Shown here in pieces: positions 12,395-25,261 of a stretch of DNA of 64,000 nucleotides. Each line of letters begins with the position of its first letter. The first letter of the stretch is position 1. The translations under genes were made by a program, and so were the position numbers. The notes below the pieces were generated by a model. The model ran no database searches. It saw nothing but the letters and a program-made list of their open reading frames with translations, and had not been told where the DNA came from. Source of the stretch: Symsagittifera roscoffensis. Its lineage: Eukaryota; Xenacoelomorpha; Acoela; Convolutidae. The stretch spans positions 40,817,223 to 40,881,222 of the forward strand of contig NC_087066.1 in the NCBI RefSeq assembly GCF_963678635.1. Reading direction: 5' to 3'.

Positions 12395-12965
12395 ATTGTT
12401 CCGACTTTCGATACAAAAGAAACGGAATATTTGTGCTCGGGGTGGGTTTTTTTTTCTTCAGATAAATTTCGTCTTTTCAACTAGCCATTTTTGACGGAAT
12501 TTTTTATATCATTCGAAAGTTATTGTTGTGTTGAGCTCAAATTTGAAAAGATATTTCATCTGTGATTATTTTTTGTAAAGTTATGAGGGTTTAAAAATTG
12601 CCATTTTGGCCAATTTGGGACAATTAACGCGCGATATATTTCTAACGGTAGGAGTTAATCTGTCCTACAAATCGTTCCTAATTGGTTGAAAGAAACTTTT
12701 TTGCCATAAATGATTTGTTACAAAGAGCAAAATCTATCCTTTTGTACTTTTTATGGCGTGTGGGGGGATGATTTTTACAAAAATTTCAAATTTTAGAAAT
12801 TTTTTTTTTCATTTTGTTTTATTACCTTTAAATATTTAAAGTTATTACTGCTCCATAAAATTTAAAAGGCAGTCTTGTTACATGTTTTGAACACACATGG
12901 TTAAATGGTACAAATGCGATACCCTGAATACTCCAGCTTACCGTTATCCTCTATAAAAAGATTTA
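12395..12965 (+). repeat. Dispersed repeat family R2, long copy
   Basis: It begins near 'ccgactttcg' and 'acggaatatttgtgctcgg' and runs through 'actagccatttttgacgg', 'ccaatttgggacaattaacgcg' and 'ttattactgctccata'. The whole 0.5-kb block recurs in the same order at 31055-31540, and parts occur at 13.4-14.3, 19.4-19.6, 22.1-22.6, 26.4-27.7, 60.8-60.9 and 61.86-62.06 kb. No conserved reading frame, so a non-autonomous family. Confidence 0.65.
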
Positions 12966-13018
12966 TGGTTTACTAAAAGTACATGAAATTTTTAAAATTT
13001 AAGGGCAAATGGGAATTT

Positions 13019-13185
13019 GGATCCACTTAACAATTGCCCCCCCCCCCCGAAAAGGGGGATGCAATTGTTAAATAGATTAAAATAATGAATTTTTGGCCAA
13101 TCAGATTGCAGCAAAATTAGAATTCTCAATTCAGTGCTAATTTTCTGCTTTTCTTAATAGGGGTGGCAATTCTTAAGTAGATACC
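13019..13185. mobile_element. Short inverted-repeat element, family F1 (MITE-like)
   Basis: The left end GGATCCACTTAACAATTGCC followed by a C run is mirrored at the right by GGGGTGGCAATTCTTAAGTA. The interior contains ggccaatcagattg. Other F1 copies at 17840-18035, 18727-18888 and 30729-30888 share the termini GGACC(A/T)A(A/G)TTAAC plus C/G runs and an internal CCAATCAGA. The size (about 160-200 bp) and lack of coding fit a MITE. Confidence 0.6.
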
Positions 13186-13336
13186 AGAGGGAGGGTGATT
13201 GTTAAGTAGCTCGTGGAATTTTTTCTAGCTTGCAATTTTGCTCCCCATCATTTGTAATTTTGAATTGACGCATGCATTCATGGTCTAGTGATGTATTAAA
13301 AATACCTACAAGACTGCTAGTATATCAGGGCTGAAT

Positions 13337-14280
13337 TTTTCGACTGCCCCTTAATTCATATCGAATAGTTTTTTTGGAAAAAGTATTGAAAAGCTATAAA
13401 TTTTGAACAGTATCAAACATTAAGTGTGATAAGTTGTGTCGCACAAAATTATTACGCTCATATAGCTAGCCTCAATTCAAAGTGGAACAATTTTGTTGTA
13501 CGGGATACTTCGCCACGCATAAATAGGTCGCGTTACGCTTTCACTATTATGAACAAAATCTTAAATTTTTCCAGAGCATGGCCAAATTGGCAGTTTTCAG
13601 AACTTTGTAAAAACTGAACGGAGCTAAGATATCTTTCTACATTTGATTTCAGTGAGTCGATATCTTGAGTGGGGTTTAAAATTTTTGTTTTTTTTGTTAA
13701 GAACTTTTATTTCGATCGCCAAAATCTGACTGAATAGAATAACCACTCTTATCATAAATCTTCCGTTTTCTCCGAAAGTCGGAGCAAAAGCTAGCTTTTA
13801 TTCGATTGGATTATTTGCTGAGCAGAAGTAATTGTTCCGACTTTCGAAGAAAACGGAATATTTATGCTTGGTGTGTTTTTTTATTCGGTCAATTTTCGAC
13901 GATCGAAATCATAATTTTTAACAAAGTAATTGTATGCCTCATTGAAAATATCGACTCCTCAAAGTGAAATTTAAAACGCTTATTTGCCTACGATCTCTTT
14001 TTGCAAAAACTTGGGGGTTTAAAAATAACCAATTTTGCCATGCTCTGGAGTAATTTTTGCGCGCTTTAAAGATTCTATCTATAATCCTGAAGGCGTAACG
14101 GTAATTATTTATGCGTGGCCAATCATCCCGCATAACAACATTGCTCCAAATTTAATTGAGGCTAGCTAATCGGTCATATTATTTTCACACCTGATCTCTG
14201 ATATTGTCCAAAACTTATAGTTTTTCATATTTTCTTTTCCCAAACACTATTCGATATGAGTTGACGGGCAATCGGAACAC
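13337..14280. repeat. Near-perfect long palindrome made of two R2 arms
   Basis: The outer ends are complementary (cgactgcccc...tatcgaatagt at 13338, and its reverse complement ending near 14280). Inner landmarks also mirror: 'gctagcctcaatt', 'ccacgcataaata', 'ccagagcatggc', and 'cgaaagtcgg' against 'ccgactttcg' around the centre near 13.8 kb. Each arm is about 430 bp. The short open frames on opposite strands (13426-13617 and 13939-14133) are the same translation seen twice. Confidence 0.65.
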
Positions 14281-14572
14281 TCAAGGCTTTGGCTTGAAGT
14301 ACGAGCAGGTAACAGCATACAATATAGAACACTTTAATTAACCCAATTTGATCAAATTTTCAACTCTTATATCACGAAAACATTGACAAGGGTAAAATAT
14401 GGTTTTAGTTTTGAGCACAGGGCATGAAAGTTTTTCAGACTTTGAAAAATAGTTCGGTTAAAATATGCGAGTAGCAAGCGTTATCAAGTGGAACATAGAA
14501 ACTTTTCAGTTTAACAACTTGTTTGAACAAATCACTGAATCGTTTGTCCCCGTGGTTAGTCACTGGTGGCAG

Positions 14573-14676
14573 TCGGATCTTAATGACTATCCCCCCTTAG
14601 TGTACCTCGTAACGAATATCCCCCCCCATAAGGATATTAAACTTTGCAATAGGGGGGAAATAGTTAACTAGATCCG
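14573..14676. mobile_element. Probable F1 element, short copy
   Basis: The ends read CGGATCTTAATGACTATCCC and, inverted, GGGAAATAGTTAACTAGATC, around C and G runs, like the F1 termini. The internal CCAAT motif is missing. The surrounding 14.28-17.84 kb shows no gene. Confidence 0.4.
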
Positions 14677-17600
14677 TCAAATTGAACATTTTGCCCTAAT
14701 TAAAACTAAGGGCGAAAAGGGATTTCTGTACAGGCGAAAGCGGTCTAATAATCTATTTCCGGGAAGAAAATGCCCATTATGTAGCATTAAAGACGGGCGA
14801 GTCCTCCTTAATATTAGTATCTATTGGCACCCAAGGTAGCAATCAGAAACCATCATTCGTAAATTTGAAGGAGAAAAACGATAAAAACAGTCAGCTTTTG
14901 AACAGCTCAGAGGGGTATTGATTGGCTGAAAATCCCTTTTAGTAATACTTATTTTTGCAGCTGTATACTTTTCTGTATTTCTAAATTTTGTTTTGTTGTG
15001 TCTAAATTTTTCAATTTCATCTACAGGTTTCACGTCTAAAATTTAATGTTTTTTTTCGTTTTTTGTTTGAGCTTACAGCTCGCGGTCCAAAAAGTATCGG
15101 TATATTTCGTATATCGTATAAATCAATGGTTGCCACTTGTTTTAATAGTTCTGATTAAAAAAATACAACGAAATACAATCGTTTATGATTGTTTTACGTT
15201 CTCTAATACGACTCCTTGTCCCGTATATTAATGCATGGAATTATGTCATCTCAATCGCCTATAGTTAAATGCCGCCCACGTCAAAAACTATCTGATTCGA
15301 CCAATCGTACCATCCCCCTCCCTCAAATCAATCTAGGGGGGTGAAATATGATTTTTTCAGAGACTAATTTGAGAGTAAACCAAATCGATTCAATTAATGG
15401 AAAATTAATCGAGAAATCAGTTAGAAAATAATTGCATATACTAATTTTTCATACCAAAGTTTTCACAAGCAATATAATTTACTCGTTTTGTTTGAAAGTA
15501 ATGATTAACACAGAGAAAATTATCAAAGTTCAACAGTAGGTCAAATGAATGGGGAAGGGGGGGGGGTGATTCTACGATTGATCCATCCAAATTTGCAGCT
15601 TATAAGTTGTATATACTCCTTCAGTTTCACTTGTTTGTTGAATTCTGATTGGCTATCCTAATTTTCCCGAATTCGGTTATTTTAGCTTGAGAGATTATCT
15701 CTCTCGCCCCTCACAATAGCTGATGGGGGCAACACATGCATCACACAAAATTTGGTTCAGCTACTTAACTTTTGACTTTTTCCTTCAGTTTTTCAGCTAA
15801 AAAAACCGTCAAAAGTTTAATTTCTTAATTCAATTTTAATCAACTTCAAATCTGATTTTGCTAAAAGGTCTAAGTGTATTAATTTAGCTCACAATTTTGA
15901 TTGTCGGAATACAAAAAGGCAGAATTATGAAGATCGAAAACTTGAAAAAATATTTCTTTCATGAGAAGTTGACTCTTAATTTATTCTTTTCAGCTCCCAA
16001 GCAGGGTTAGTATTTTTGTTTGTGTTTAACCAGCAGTGAACTGAACTTCAACACTCAACACCCAGATAAAGTCGATTGAAATCCTCGCTTATTCTTACTG
16101 CGATGACAGACTTTGAGGCAACCTGAAAACATCCAATGGCAAATGATGAAATCTAAACCATGTTGTGCTACCCGTATTGCAAAGTTTAGCGAGTTGATTC
16201 AACCCTGAACAAAACAATGTCCAGGCAATACTCCGAAGTTTTTGCTGAATTTTTCTCTGCGTATCTGTAGTTTCATTTAAGAACCTCTTTATAAGAAACT
16301 GAGGCTCAACATTTTTGAAAAATAAGAAAGTTCTAAGAAACCAGTGAGACTAAATTTGGCGAGAAACCAAGAAGCTCGGAAACTGCTCTGGATGAAAAAA
16401 TCATTTCGACGCTAGTATAATAGTTGGGTCATTTAAAAAACAATAAGACGCCACTTTCAGGAAAAATTGAGCCTTAATTCTGGTTGCGAGTCCTTTCAAT
16501 TGAGAACTTTTGATCCTCGATTGGAAATTAAAATTTCTATAATAAATAAAAGTTAATAGAAAAAAAACTAAGAGAAACTGACCCAATTAAACACGCAATT
16601 AATATATTTTAACATATGCATATATTGACTTTGCTCATGGATGTTTTCAGGTCTGCCTAATTTGGTTTAACAAACGCTTATGTTGTATGAACTTATCCTT
16701 TCGGTTTTGTCATGGCGGCCAGTTCTGGTTTCCCCTGTTGCTGTACATCTTAGAATAACTCGAGTTTAGTGATCATTTAGCATACCACAAACAAAGATAG
16801 CCGGTTACTGTGCAAGTAGCACAGAATGTTCCGACCATAGTCTTTAAGAAACTACAAACAAAAAGTTTTTTTCTTTTTTCAATTTAGTGTAGTTTTTTCT
16901 GCGTGGTGTGATAATAGGATCTCACATAAAACTATAAGTTAGGCATATTCGACAATCATAGTAATATAGGCAAATTGGACTAAAATTTTTGAAGAAAATT
17001 GAATGGAAAAACAAAAAATCAAAAAAATTTTAAGAAAATTTGACAGAAAAAAATCAAAATTTAAAAAAAATTTCAATTTTTTTTGCTGAAAGTTTTTGGT
17101 TTTTTGAAAATTCAAGTTTCCGAAAAGAAGCTAAAAAACTCCAAAAACTAGTTTTATTCGCCTAAAACTTCATTTTTAGCGCTTAAATTAGGCATAGTTA
17201 AGCTGATGTAAGCCTGCTCGCTAGCTTTACTTGCTCGAATTTAGAGGAAAAATCAAAAGTTTCAAACATGTTTTTCTCGGCACCGGGAAACTTTTTTGGA
17301 AATATATTTATTTCGTTTGAATCACTGTCTATAGAGGTTTATTATGCTATACCACTCAACCCAATCTGATGGTTAATTGTGATACCTGTATTTGCGTGGA
17401 AAACAAAAAAAAAGAAAAAAACTAAAACACACCCGAATACAAAATTTCTCCCCATTTTCAAATGTCGGAACAAAACCATTTGAAAAAGTTTTTTTTTCAG
17501 TTTTATGATTCTAAACTTGTATGCTAAATGGTTGCTGCGTGAATTTTGGTGTTTCCTGATTGAAAACATCCTTTATAGTTAACAAATTAGTTTTAAGCGC

Positions 17601-17839
17601 GCATTCAGAATTCAAATTTCTAAGAATTTTCAGCATCATTTTAAAAAACTAATTCTCTCGAAAGTGGAAAGTGTTATTGGGATTCAAAATAGCATTGATT
17701 ACTTATTATAACAAATTTTAATAAAACTACAACTTTTCTAACTCGGAGTTTGGGTTTTTGGATTTAAATTCGAATTCAAAACCTTTTCAAAAACCATAGA
17801 AACTCCTCTGCCTACTCATAGAAAAGTAACAGAACGCAG
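14677..17839. other. No recognisable gene
   Basis: AT-rich sequence with scattered C/G runs and ATTCTGATTGGC motifs (for example near 15640) that look like F1 debris. No exon with splice context and no long frame was recognised. Confidence 0.45.
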
Positions 17840-18035
17840 GGACCTAATTAACAATCCCCCCAATGTTATCTATTAAAAACTTTCCATCCATAAAATAAAG
17901 CAGTAAATTAGCACTAGAGTGTTCTATTTAAAATCGAAACTTGCTGCATTCTGATTAGTCAAAAATTCGCTGATTTAGTCCACTTTAAAATCTGCTTCCC
18001 TTTACTGAAAATGGGGGCGATTGTTAAGTAGGTCC
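17840..18035. mobile_element. F1 MITE-like element
   Basis: Starts GGGACCTAATTAACAATCCC and ends GGGGGCGATTGTTAAGTAGG followed by TCC, a good inverted pair. The centre has ATTCTGATTAGTC, the F1 CCAAT-box-like core in reverse. Confidence 0.65.
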
Positions 18036-18434
18036 GAACCCAGCACATAGGCACTAAGTGTATTCATCGCACCAGTATGAAGCCAAATCAAATATGTTAT
18101 CATGTACTTAGCTCTAACAAGACGTAAGCGAGATTAATTAATCTCGGTAATTATGTTTTTTCAGCCAAAATTCAAACTTCAAAAATCATCTGAAAAAAGC
18201 TTATCTAGATGTACGAATGAAAATAGTTTTGACAGTTTTGCTTAGCCGTACTTGTTTAGAGATTCATCATTCTACATAAAACGCGTAGTACGTAGTCTCA
18301 ATTGGTTAATTGCTTGGTCATAAATATCATCGTTTTTACTCGCTTAGCTCAAATTATGTGTCAAATTGGGTTAAGTAGCAGTATTTAGACAACCGCTCAT
18401 TCAGAGGATATGTTCACTTGATCCGGGATGATGA

Positions 18435-18718
18435 AAATACGTTTTTTGTTTGGTCATTTTGTTACAATCAACTTGGCGGATTGCGCTCTGTGTTTAAACA
18501 ACCGCGTATATGTTCTCATCAGTAAGCAGACAAATAATATAATAACCAATCAGAATTGAGATATATTTTTTAGAAAGTTTGCTTTCTCATATCGATTCTG
18601 ATTGGTTAATGTAGTTTTTGTCTGCTTACTGAAAAGAATGAATACGCGGTTGTTTAAACACAGAGCGCAGTCCGCCAAGTTGATTGTAACAGTTTGGCCA
18701 AACAAAAAACGTATTTTA
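18435..18718. mobile_element. Fold-back MITE, family F2
   Basis: Arms of about 130 bp mirror each other: 'gttacaatcaacttggcgga' against 'tccgccaagttgattgtaac', 'tttaaacaaccgcgta' against 'tacgcggttgtttaaa', and 'ccaatcagaattgaga' against the opposite strand at 18593-18610. The same core (TTTAGACAACCGCGTA ... CCAATCAGAATCGAGA) recurs at 34973-35121 and 36773-36974. No coding. Confidence 0.7.
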
Positions 18719-18726
18719 ATCAACCC

Positions 18727-18888
18727 GGATCACGTTAACATCTTCCCCCCAAATAGACCAAGTTAAAATCCTCCACCCCAGCGTTCATTTTAATTTAAAT
18801 CTACTTAGCGCTGCATGTAAAATGCTCTATTCTGATTGGCTGACATCCTCCCCCGAAACAGATTTGGGGGGAGATGTTAATTTGGTCC
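18727..18888. mobile_element. F1 MITE-like element
   Basis: Ends GGATCACGTTAACATCTTCC and, inverted, GGGGGAGATGTTAATTTGGT followed by CC, around C and G runs, with ATTCTGATTGGCTGA inside. It directly abuts the F2 element at 18435-18718, so one probably inserted next to the other. Confidence 0.65.
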
Positions 18889-19384
18889 ATCATCCCTCAT
18901 ATTTAAAAGCGAATGATGAGTAAGATATACATCACGACTAAGTTTTCTATCTTAATAACACCACAATAAATTTTTTATATCTAATTAAAAGGTTATTTCC
19001 ACGTGCATAACAAATTTACCGCACTGACTGACAAAGATAGATTAGGATAGATTTCAGGCTTTTTTCCGAACCCTCCTTTGTTTTTGTTCAAGATTCAATT
19101 TATGAAAACCCATTTAAAATGGCTTCTGATGCTCTAAACTGCATCAAAATTTGAACAAATTGCCGCATGATTAAGTTTTGAACAACGTTATATTGTAAAT
19201 TTACGAGGGGGTAAAACCGTAACAAAGCCCAATTTTACTAGCAAAGAAGCCTTTAATAAGAAACCGATCGACTTAACTTGATTTCAAATCTATTCAAATT
19301 GGCGTAAAAATAAGGCTAAAATAATAATTTGGACTCAAAATCGATCCAAATACATAAGTTTTGTTTTTTATTCCAGCTTTCAAT

Positions 19385-19640
19385 TACGGAATATTTGTGC
19401 TCGGCGTCGTTTTTTTCCCGACACAAAATTCGATTGTTTAACTAGCCATTAATTTTATTATTCAAAGCGTTGATGCCCTGAGTTCAAATTTCAAAAGATG
19501 TTTTTACCAGTGATCAGTTTTCGTAAATTTAAAGAAGTTTTCAGTGGTTTAAAGATTAGCAATGCGGCCATTTAGGGACAATCCCCACGCATTTTTTTGT
19601 CCATTTAAGTTAGCTGAGATTTAATCGATATTAGAAATAG
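19385..19640 (+). repeat. R2 fragment
   Basis: Carries 'cggaatatttgtgctcgg', 'actagccatt' and 'caatgcggccatttagggac' in the R2 order. The rest of 18.89-20.69 kb shows nothing I can name. Confidence 0.45.
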
Positions 19641-20708
19641 TTTTGATTTTTTTTTCGTAATTTTTTGAATTCTTCATCAACTATTGCATTTTTCTAATTT
19701 TCTTGAAATAATCATTGATTATTTTTTTACTCCATAGAAATTAAAAAGTAGCGGGAACATTTAAAGTTTTACCCTGATACGAGCAGTTTTATTTTGTTTT
19801 TGATTTTAAATTTTTTCGAATAGTTTAAAATTAAATTGTATCTATTTGAAAGTGTATCTATTTGAAATTCGCTTTGAAATGATTTTCATCGATCTTTTTT
19901 ATACTGATCATTTTATAAAGATTATATACGAGTTTTTTTTTGTCCGACTCATGGCTTGTCCAAATCATAAAAAGAAACTTTGAAGTAAGCTTTTCACTTG
20001 TTCATTTTATGCTGATGTTTGGCCTGAAAAAAATATAGGAAAATCCGGAGGCAAATTTTTTGAAGCGAAATTGTTTGTTCCTATTTTTTTTGATTGACTC
20101 TTTTTTGAAATTAGTTTGAAAAAATTGTCTAACAAAAGACATTTGGAGAGAACTTGCTCATTTTTTTTACCACGGGTTTGCTTAGATAGCAGTCTCTTCA
20201 ATCTCCTCAAATTTTTGTTAATTAATGAAATACTGACGGAGGTTATTTTCTAAAGAAATGTTTGCTCAAATATCGGAATGAAACAATTATAAACTGTAAA
20301 ATTTTGAAACCTGTTTGAGGCTTAAAAAACTGATACAAGCCATTTTTGATAAGTTTTAATGGATTGTGGTAATTACAGCAGTTACTCTCAATTGGTTGGT
20401 ATCATTTATTAACCACCAAACCAATCCCAAGCAAATACACTGATAAGATCAATTTTAGGCCCCAAAACTACTCAAATTTTTCCACATATATCACTAAAAT
20501 TAGGTTGTCTTCACCCGGAGTTTGTTGATTACTCTTTCAAAACCCAACAAGTATGAATCATCCAAAAAAAACGTTAGCCTTTTAATTTTACTGTTGCTTT
20601 ATAACAAGTTACTGTTGAAACTGAAAAACGTAAAAACTAGTTTATCAATTTTTCGAATAGCTTTTTCTTCCTTGGTTTGAGATTGCAATTGGTTTGTTTC
20701 ATTACGAG

Positions 20709-20804
20709 GCCCAATTGTACTTTGAAAAGGCGCTTATTTTGGTGTCTCTGTGTTCCTGAATTCCAGAAAAAAAAGTTTCTGAAACTGTTCAAAGTACAAT
20801 TGGA
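20709..20804. repeat. 16-bp inverted repeat
   Basis: CCAATTGTACTTTGAA (20709-20724) is exactly complementary to TTCAAAGTACAATTGG (20789-20804). It begins the unusual region that continues with a hairpin and the GCGGATTCC repeats. Confidence 0.5.
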
Positions 20805-20814
20805 TTCAACTTAC

Positions 20815-21370
20815 AAAATTTTCATGGATTCCGTGTACAAATACCTGCAACGTAAATTTTGTCGGCATGATAGTTCTGTTGCGGACTCTGCAACGAGCCA
20901 ATATAGGTGGTTGTTCTGCATTCTTGATTTTCATCGAGAATGCAGAACAACCACCTATATTGGCTAGCGGATTCCGAAATAAAATTTAATTGCGCAAATA
21001 TATGCGGATTTCGCTCACAATTCGCTGATTCCACTTACAGATTGCGGAATTTGCTTAAAATTTGCAGATTCTGCTTATAATTTGCGGGAATCCACTTGCA
21101 GTTGTGGATTCTACGACAACTTAAGTTAGTTGAGATCATATATTATGATTTGTTTGTGGATTCAACAAACCGTTTCGGAATCCGCTAATTTTAATGCGGA
21201 TTCCGTAAGTTTCGTTAATCAAAGTTGTCTGATTTTTTTGCGAGTATGGGTAAAATAGAGTTTAAGCTATTTGTCCAGTGTAATACAAAACAGTGTAATC
21301 CAAATTATCAAAGAAGATCAGAGAAAAAAATAGCAATGATGCGGATTCCGCGGTTTCCGCTGTTGACGAA
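20815..21370. repeat. Diverged tandem repeats of a GCGGATTCCGC-like motif
   Basis: Variants such as gcggatttcgc, gcggaatttgc, gcgggaatccac and gcggattccgt recur every 20-30 bp, alternating with 'ttacaatttg'-like spacers. The motif is close to self-complementary, as in the other fold-back arrays. The 29-bp-stem hairpin (20896-20965) is embedded near the left end. Confidence 0.5.
20896..20965. repeat. Perfect 29-bp stem, 12-nt loop hairpin
   Basis: Arm 20896-20924 (AGCCAATATAGGTGGTTG...) is the exact reverse complement of 20937-20965, with loop TGATTTTCATCG. It could be a tiny fold-back element or a small-RNA precursor; the sequence alone cannot decide. A perfect stem is more typical of a recent inverted duplication than of an animal microRNA. 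Confidence 0.75.
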
Positions 21371-22109
21371 TCCGATTACAATTCACAAAAATCACCGACT
21401 GTCCCCGTAATACTAAATCTCTGTTAATTGTCTCTGTTAATCCCTTTTGATGTTCTACACAGGACCCGAGTCCAAAATTGTTGTACAATTCGAATTGGAT
21501 TTTTAGATTCGCTTCGCCGTCCAAAATGTTTTTCCGTCACTGATCATATAGTTTCTTTTATTCGCTTTTTTGTCAATCTTTTTCCATTTTTCACATTCTG
21601 TCTCACAAATTTAAACTCATTTCTTTTTAAAAAAGTTACATCAGTTTGAGGTACTCTTGTTAAATCAGGCTGTGTTTCACAAATTTTCCAGGTGTAATGT
21701 GCCAGGTGTAAAAATTTAAAAAAAAAACAGAAAATTATTGAAAATCGGCGATTAATTTTCTATACTTACTTGGAGAAGTGTGTTACTTCATCAATTTAAG
21801 AGGCTTTTAACCATGATTACGTAAAGTACTCAATTTTTTTTAAGGAAAAAATGGCAAAAATAACGAATGCACTTTTAGTTTGCAGATTGCCAAAACATTG
21901 GCCCGCCTTTGATATGTATCTTCGAAATCTCCACGACTACATCCATCTCAAAATTTTCTATGAGAATTTTGAATTTTGTTCATTTATGCATATTGATCAA
22001 TTCAAAAATTTATTACTAATACATGCGAACTCAGAGGGCAAAAACTTTTCTCAACGAATTCCGAATTTCGAAAAACTGAAAACACACTAAAACTTAAAGA
22101 ACAAGATAA

Positions 22110-22640
22110 AAACATAAAAATGACCAAACTGTGACCAAACCCAACTGCTCGTATCACATTTTTGACTGCTTTTTAATTTCTTTGGAGTAGTTTAAAATTG
22201 ATAAAATTTTCAAAAAAAAACGAAAAAACTTTTTTCGTGTTTCAATCAATCCCTTACCCGGCAATGTAAAGTACGAAATGATATATTATTTGTCACATAC
22301 TAGCCGAATTGGCAGTCTATAAACCCCTATAACTTCAGATAAGAATCACAGTTGAAAAATTTTTTTAATTTTGTGCTCAAGACAACAATACTTTTCGAAA
22401 AATCTGTCAAAAAAATCCGTCAAAGCTTGTTACTTAAGAAGTCGAAATTTATCTGAACACAAAGCACCCAAAGCCTAAATGCTTCGAAAATTGTCGGAAC
22501 AGTCAGTAAAAATTTAAGAGCTTTATGGTCAATTAATGTCGAATGAGATAGATTTTGATACAAATTATGAGCCAGTTGACCAATGACTACTCTTCACTTT
22601 TGCTAGGATTGGTATAACTTGGTTTAGGCTCGAACTTGAC
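22110..22640 (-). repeat. R2 fragment, minus orientation
   Basis: Contains 'cgtatcacatttttgactgc' and 'ccgaattggcagtctataaa', plus the reverse of the R2 head, in inverted order relative to the copy at 12395. Sequence 21371-22109 holds nothing recognised. Confidence 0.35.
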
Positions 22641-22689
22641 GCGATGCTTGAAGTGTAACTTTGTAATGATGTTTTTAACTGCTTGCTGA

Positions 22690-23060
22690 AAGCCCTATAT
22701 AACTTTTTTTTTCTAGAAATATGTTTGAACTGCCATAAACCACACTTTTTTTTGCGTGTGAGAAGAGCAGTAAAAAGTCCTTATTTGCCAGAATTTCTGT
22801 GCCACAGGCAAAAAAACAGGCCAAAAAGGGGCGTTTTTAGGCACTTTTTGGAAAATTTGGACCAAAAAATAATGCGTTTTTTCGGCGCACGCTCCCCCCT
22901 CAAAAGTAGTATATATTGGCGCCAAAGGTCTGGCAGCCGAAAATGGATATCTCAAAATAGTACAAAGGGGGGACCCTTTGGGTCGGCAGGGGGTCGAATT
23001 CCTAAATCCGCCCTTGCCCAAAGCATAAATTTTCCGCACTTTTTTTCAAAGTTTGGAACA
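22690..23060 (+). repeat. F3 repeat copy
   Basis: Shows the F3 phrases 'gccacaggca', 'ggcactttttggaaaatttg', 'cgcacgctcccccctcaaa', 'tatattggcgccaaagg' and the end 'ggtcgaattcctaaatccgc'. That end is the inverted counterpart of the F3 start 'gcggatctaggaatt' seen at 25.27 and 58.25 kb, which suggests short terminal inverted repeats. The open frames here (both strands, up to 143 codons) follow the repeat and are not genes. Confidence 0.6.
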
Positions 23061-23604
23061 ACTAGAACATACTTTGAGCTCCATAGCTACAGAACTTGCA
23101 ACTACGTGACATAAACTTATTTGCGATTTTCATTGTGATTAATTGGTCACTTTTTTCAGGTCTTAAGTCAGTAGTACTATGAAAACTTAATTCGAAACAA
23201 GTATAATTCTGAAGGCTACACTAAAACTACAACTGGCTTATGTAAATATTGTCATAAAACGTGAAATTGAAATGCTCAAATGAACAAAACAATTCTTTTT
23301 TTTTGTATTTTTTTGAAGTCAAGCCAAGCCGCCTGTGCGCGCTCCATGAAACAATCTGGCTCAATTTTCTGAAGTTTCGTGGAGTCGAAATGAGTTTCGC
23401 ATGATTTGCAGTACATCAAATACGCAACATTGCAAGCTAGTGGTTGGAAAATTGATTTCAGTGGAAAAAAGCACGAATCACTTCTAGTAAAAAAAAATAT
23501 GACAACGCTAATATTGTAGTAGATTAAGATTGAGAGCGCGTCATTTTGCCTGAAAAATTGAGTTTTTTACGACTGTGATAAGACCCCAGCATTTAATTCG
23601 CAAT

Positions 23605-23704
23605 AAATTTGATAAACGTTGCATGTAAAATGCTCGATTCTGATTGGCTGAAAATTCCCAACTTAGTACCCTACGGTTTTGGGGGGAGCATATTAACTTG
23701 GTCC
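23605..23704. mobile_element. Half F1 element
   Basis: Has the F1 core CTCGATTCTGATTGGCTGA and the right end GGGGGGAGCATATTAACTTG followed by GTCC; the left end is missing. Sequence from here to 25.26 kb has no gene, only an F3 shred near 24.54-24.70 kb. Confidence 0.5.
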
Positions 23705-25261
23705 GAGGGATTGTTGTTGTATTTTTTTGGAATCCAGATCACCACCAGTATTGCTTTAATACGGTATTTCGATTGACACTCTACAAAAATTACCCTAAAT
23801 CATTGTTTCTTATTTAATTTTGCGATGTGGTCGAAAAAATATATATTTAAGAAACGTCCAAAATTGGTTTTCCAAATTAATTGAAAACAAAAATATTGTT
23901 ATGATTATGGCTCAAAATTTTTGCCTCTAATCAATTTTATCATGACTAAAATTATGGTTTTTGCTCAGCCAATGCATGATATAATCAAAAACGATTGTCA
24001 CATTATTGTTTATAGGAGTTCTGGGTCAAGGCGAGTAGAATTCTCATCTAATTATGATTATTTCATGCTAAAAACTAACAGCATCATCATAACAACTTCA
24101 TCACCCTCATGCTTTCTAATCAGTGTTAAAACAGACAAAGCTAACAAAGCAACTCTTTTTCTCAATCAAAAAATTTAGGTTTTGGGAACTGGCTATTTGG
24201 TTAAGGTCGCAATAAATATCAAGTGCAAAATTTCTAATATTTTAACTTTATGCAGCGAACTAGTTAGCAGTAAAAATCATAACAAAAACATTTTTTTTTT
24301 GATATAAGCGGATTGCATGCAGCTGTCCCAATAATGCGAAAGCGCAAATCGACAAAATTGACATTGCATGTGGACGGAAACTTTTCGGCAGCAAAATGGT
24401 TTTCAAGTTTTACTATAAAAAAACTATCTGAGCGCAAAAATAATTGAAATATTTTTAACATCATTGTTTGAAACTGTTTTTAACTACAAAATAACTGATT
24501 ACTTAAAATTTGTATATGCAGGATGCAGGAGTAGATTTAAGAGGTATGAAGGGTACTCGTTTTTTTGGTCAAAATTTTCCAAAAAGTGCCCAAAAACGGC
24601 TTTTTTTTTATAAATTTGCCGTGCTTGGGCTCAAATAGTGCGTTTGATTGTCTTTGGAAAGATTAAATTTTGCAGATCTTTCAAAAATCCCCCTTTCTGC
24701 GAGAAAATTGGCTAAGTGTCAGATAAAAAAATCATCTATCTTCGGATGTGTTGAGCAGCAATTATCACTTTCAAAAATTTCATGCTCATTGAAAAAATCG
24801 CTATCGTATCATGTTGAATAAATGGCATCCTTTTAATGGCGAAGGGGTCAATTTCATGGAAGAAAGAGTGGCTTTGAAATTTATTACCCCTTTAAAAACA
24901 GATTCCGCTTTGATGATTTGCTTTGATTTCTACTGTGTTTTTCAGCATGAGTTGTAAACTTCAGCTTCGTTTTTACAGTGCTTTGACTTTTTTGGTCGAA
25001 AACAGTTCATACAAATGGATGTCAAAACAGTCTGCTTTTGAAAAACTGAAGAATATCAAGAATCTATCCCCCTCGCTCGGTATTGCAATTGAAGGAAGTT
25101 TTTTTAATGGCTCATTAACCATATGCATGACTTATTACTTTATAAAAAACAATTCAGACAAGTACATTTCATGCAAGATGCAAGTTTTTAAGCAAGTACA
25201 TTCCATTTCGCAAGTACATTCCAGTTATTACCATTCAGTGTTTTGGGTCGCATGAAAGTTT

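Noticed and set aside
22683-23114. 143-codon plus frame and 108-codon minus frame
   Set aside because: Both cover an F3 repeat copy; comparable frames appear in other F3 copies with shifted stops.
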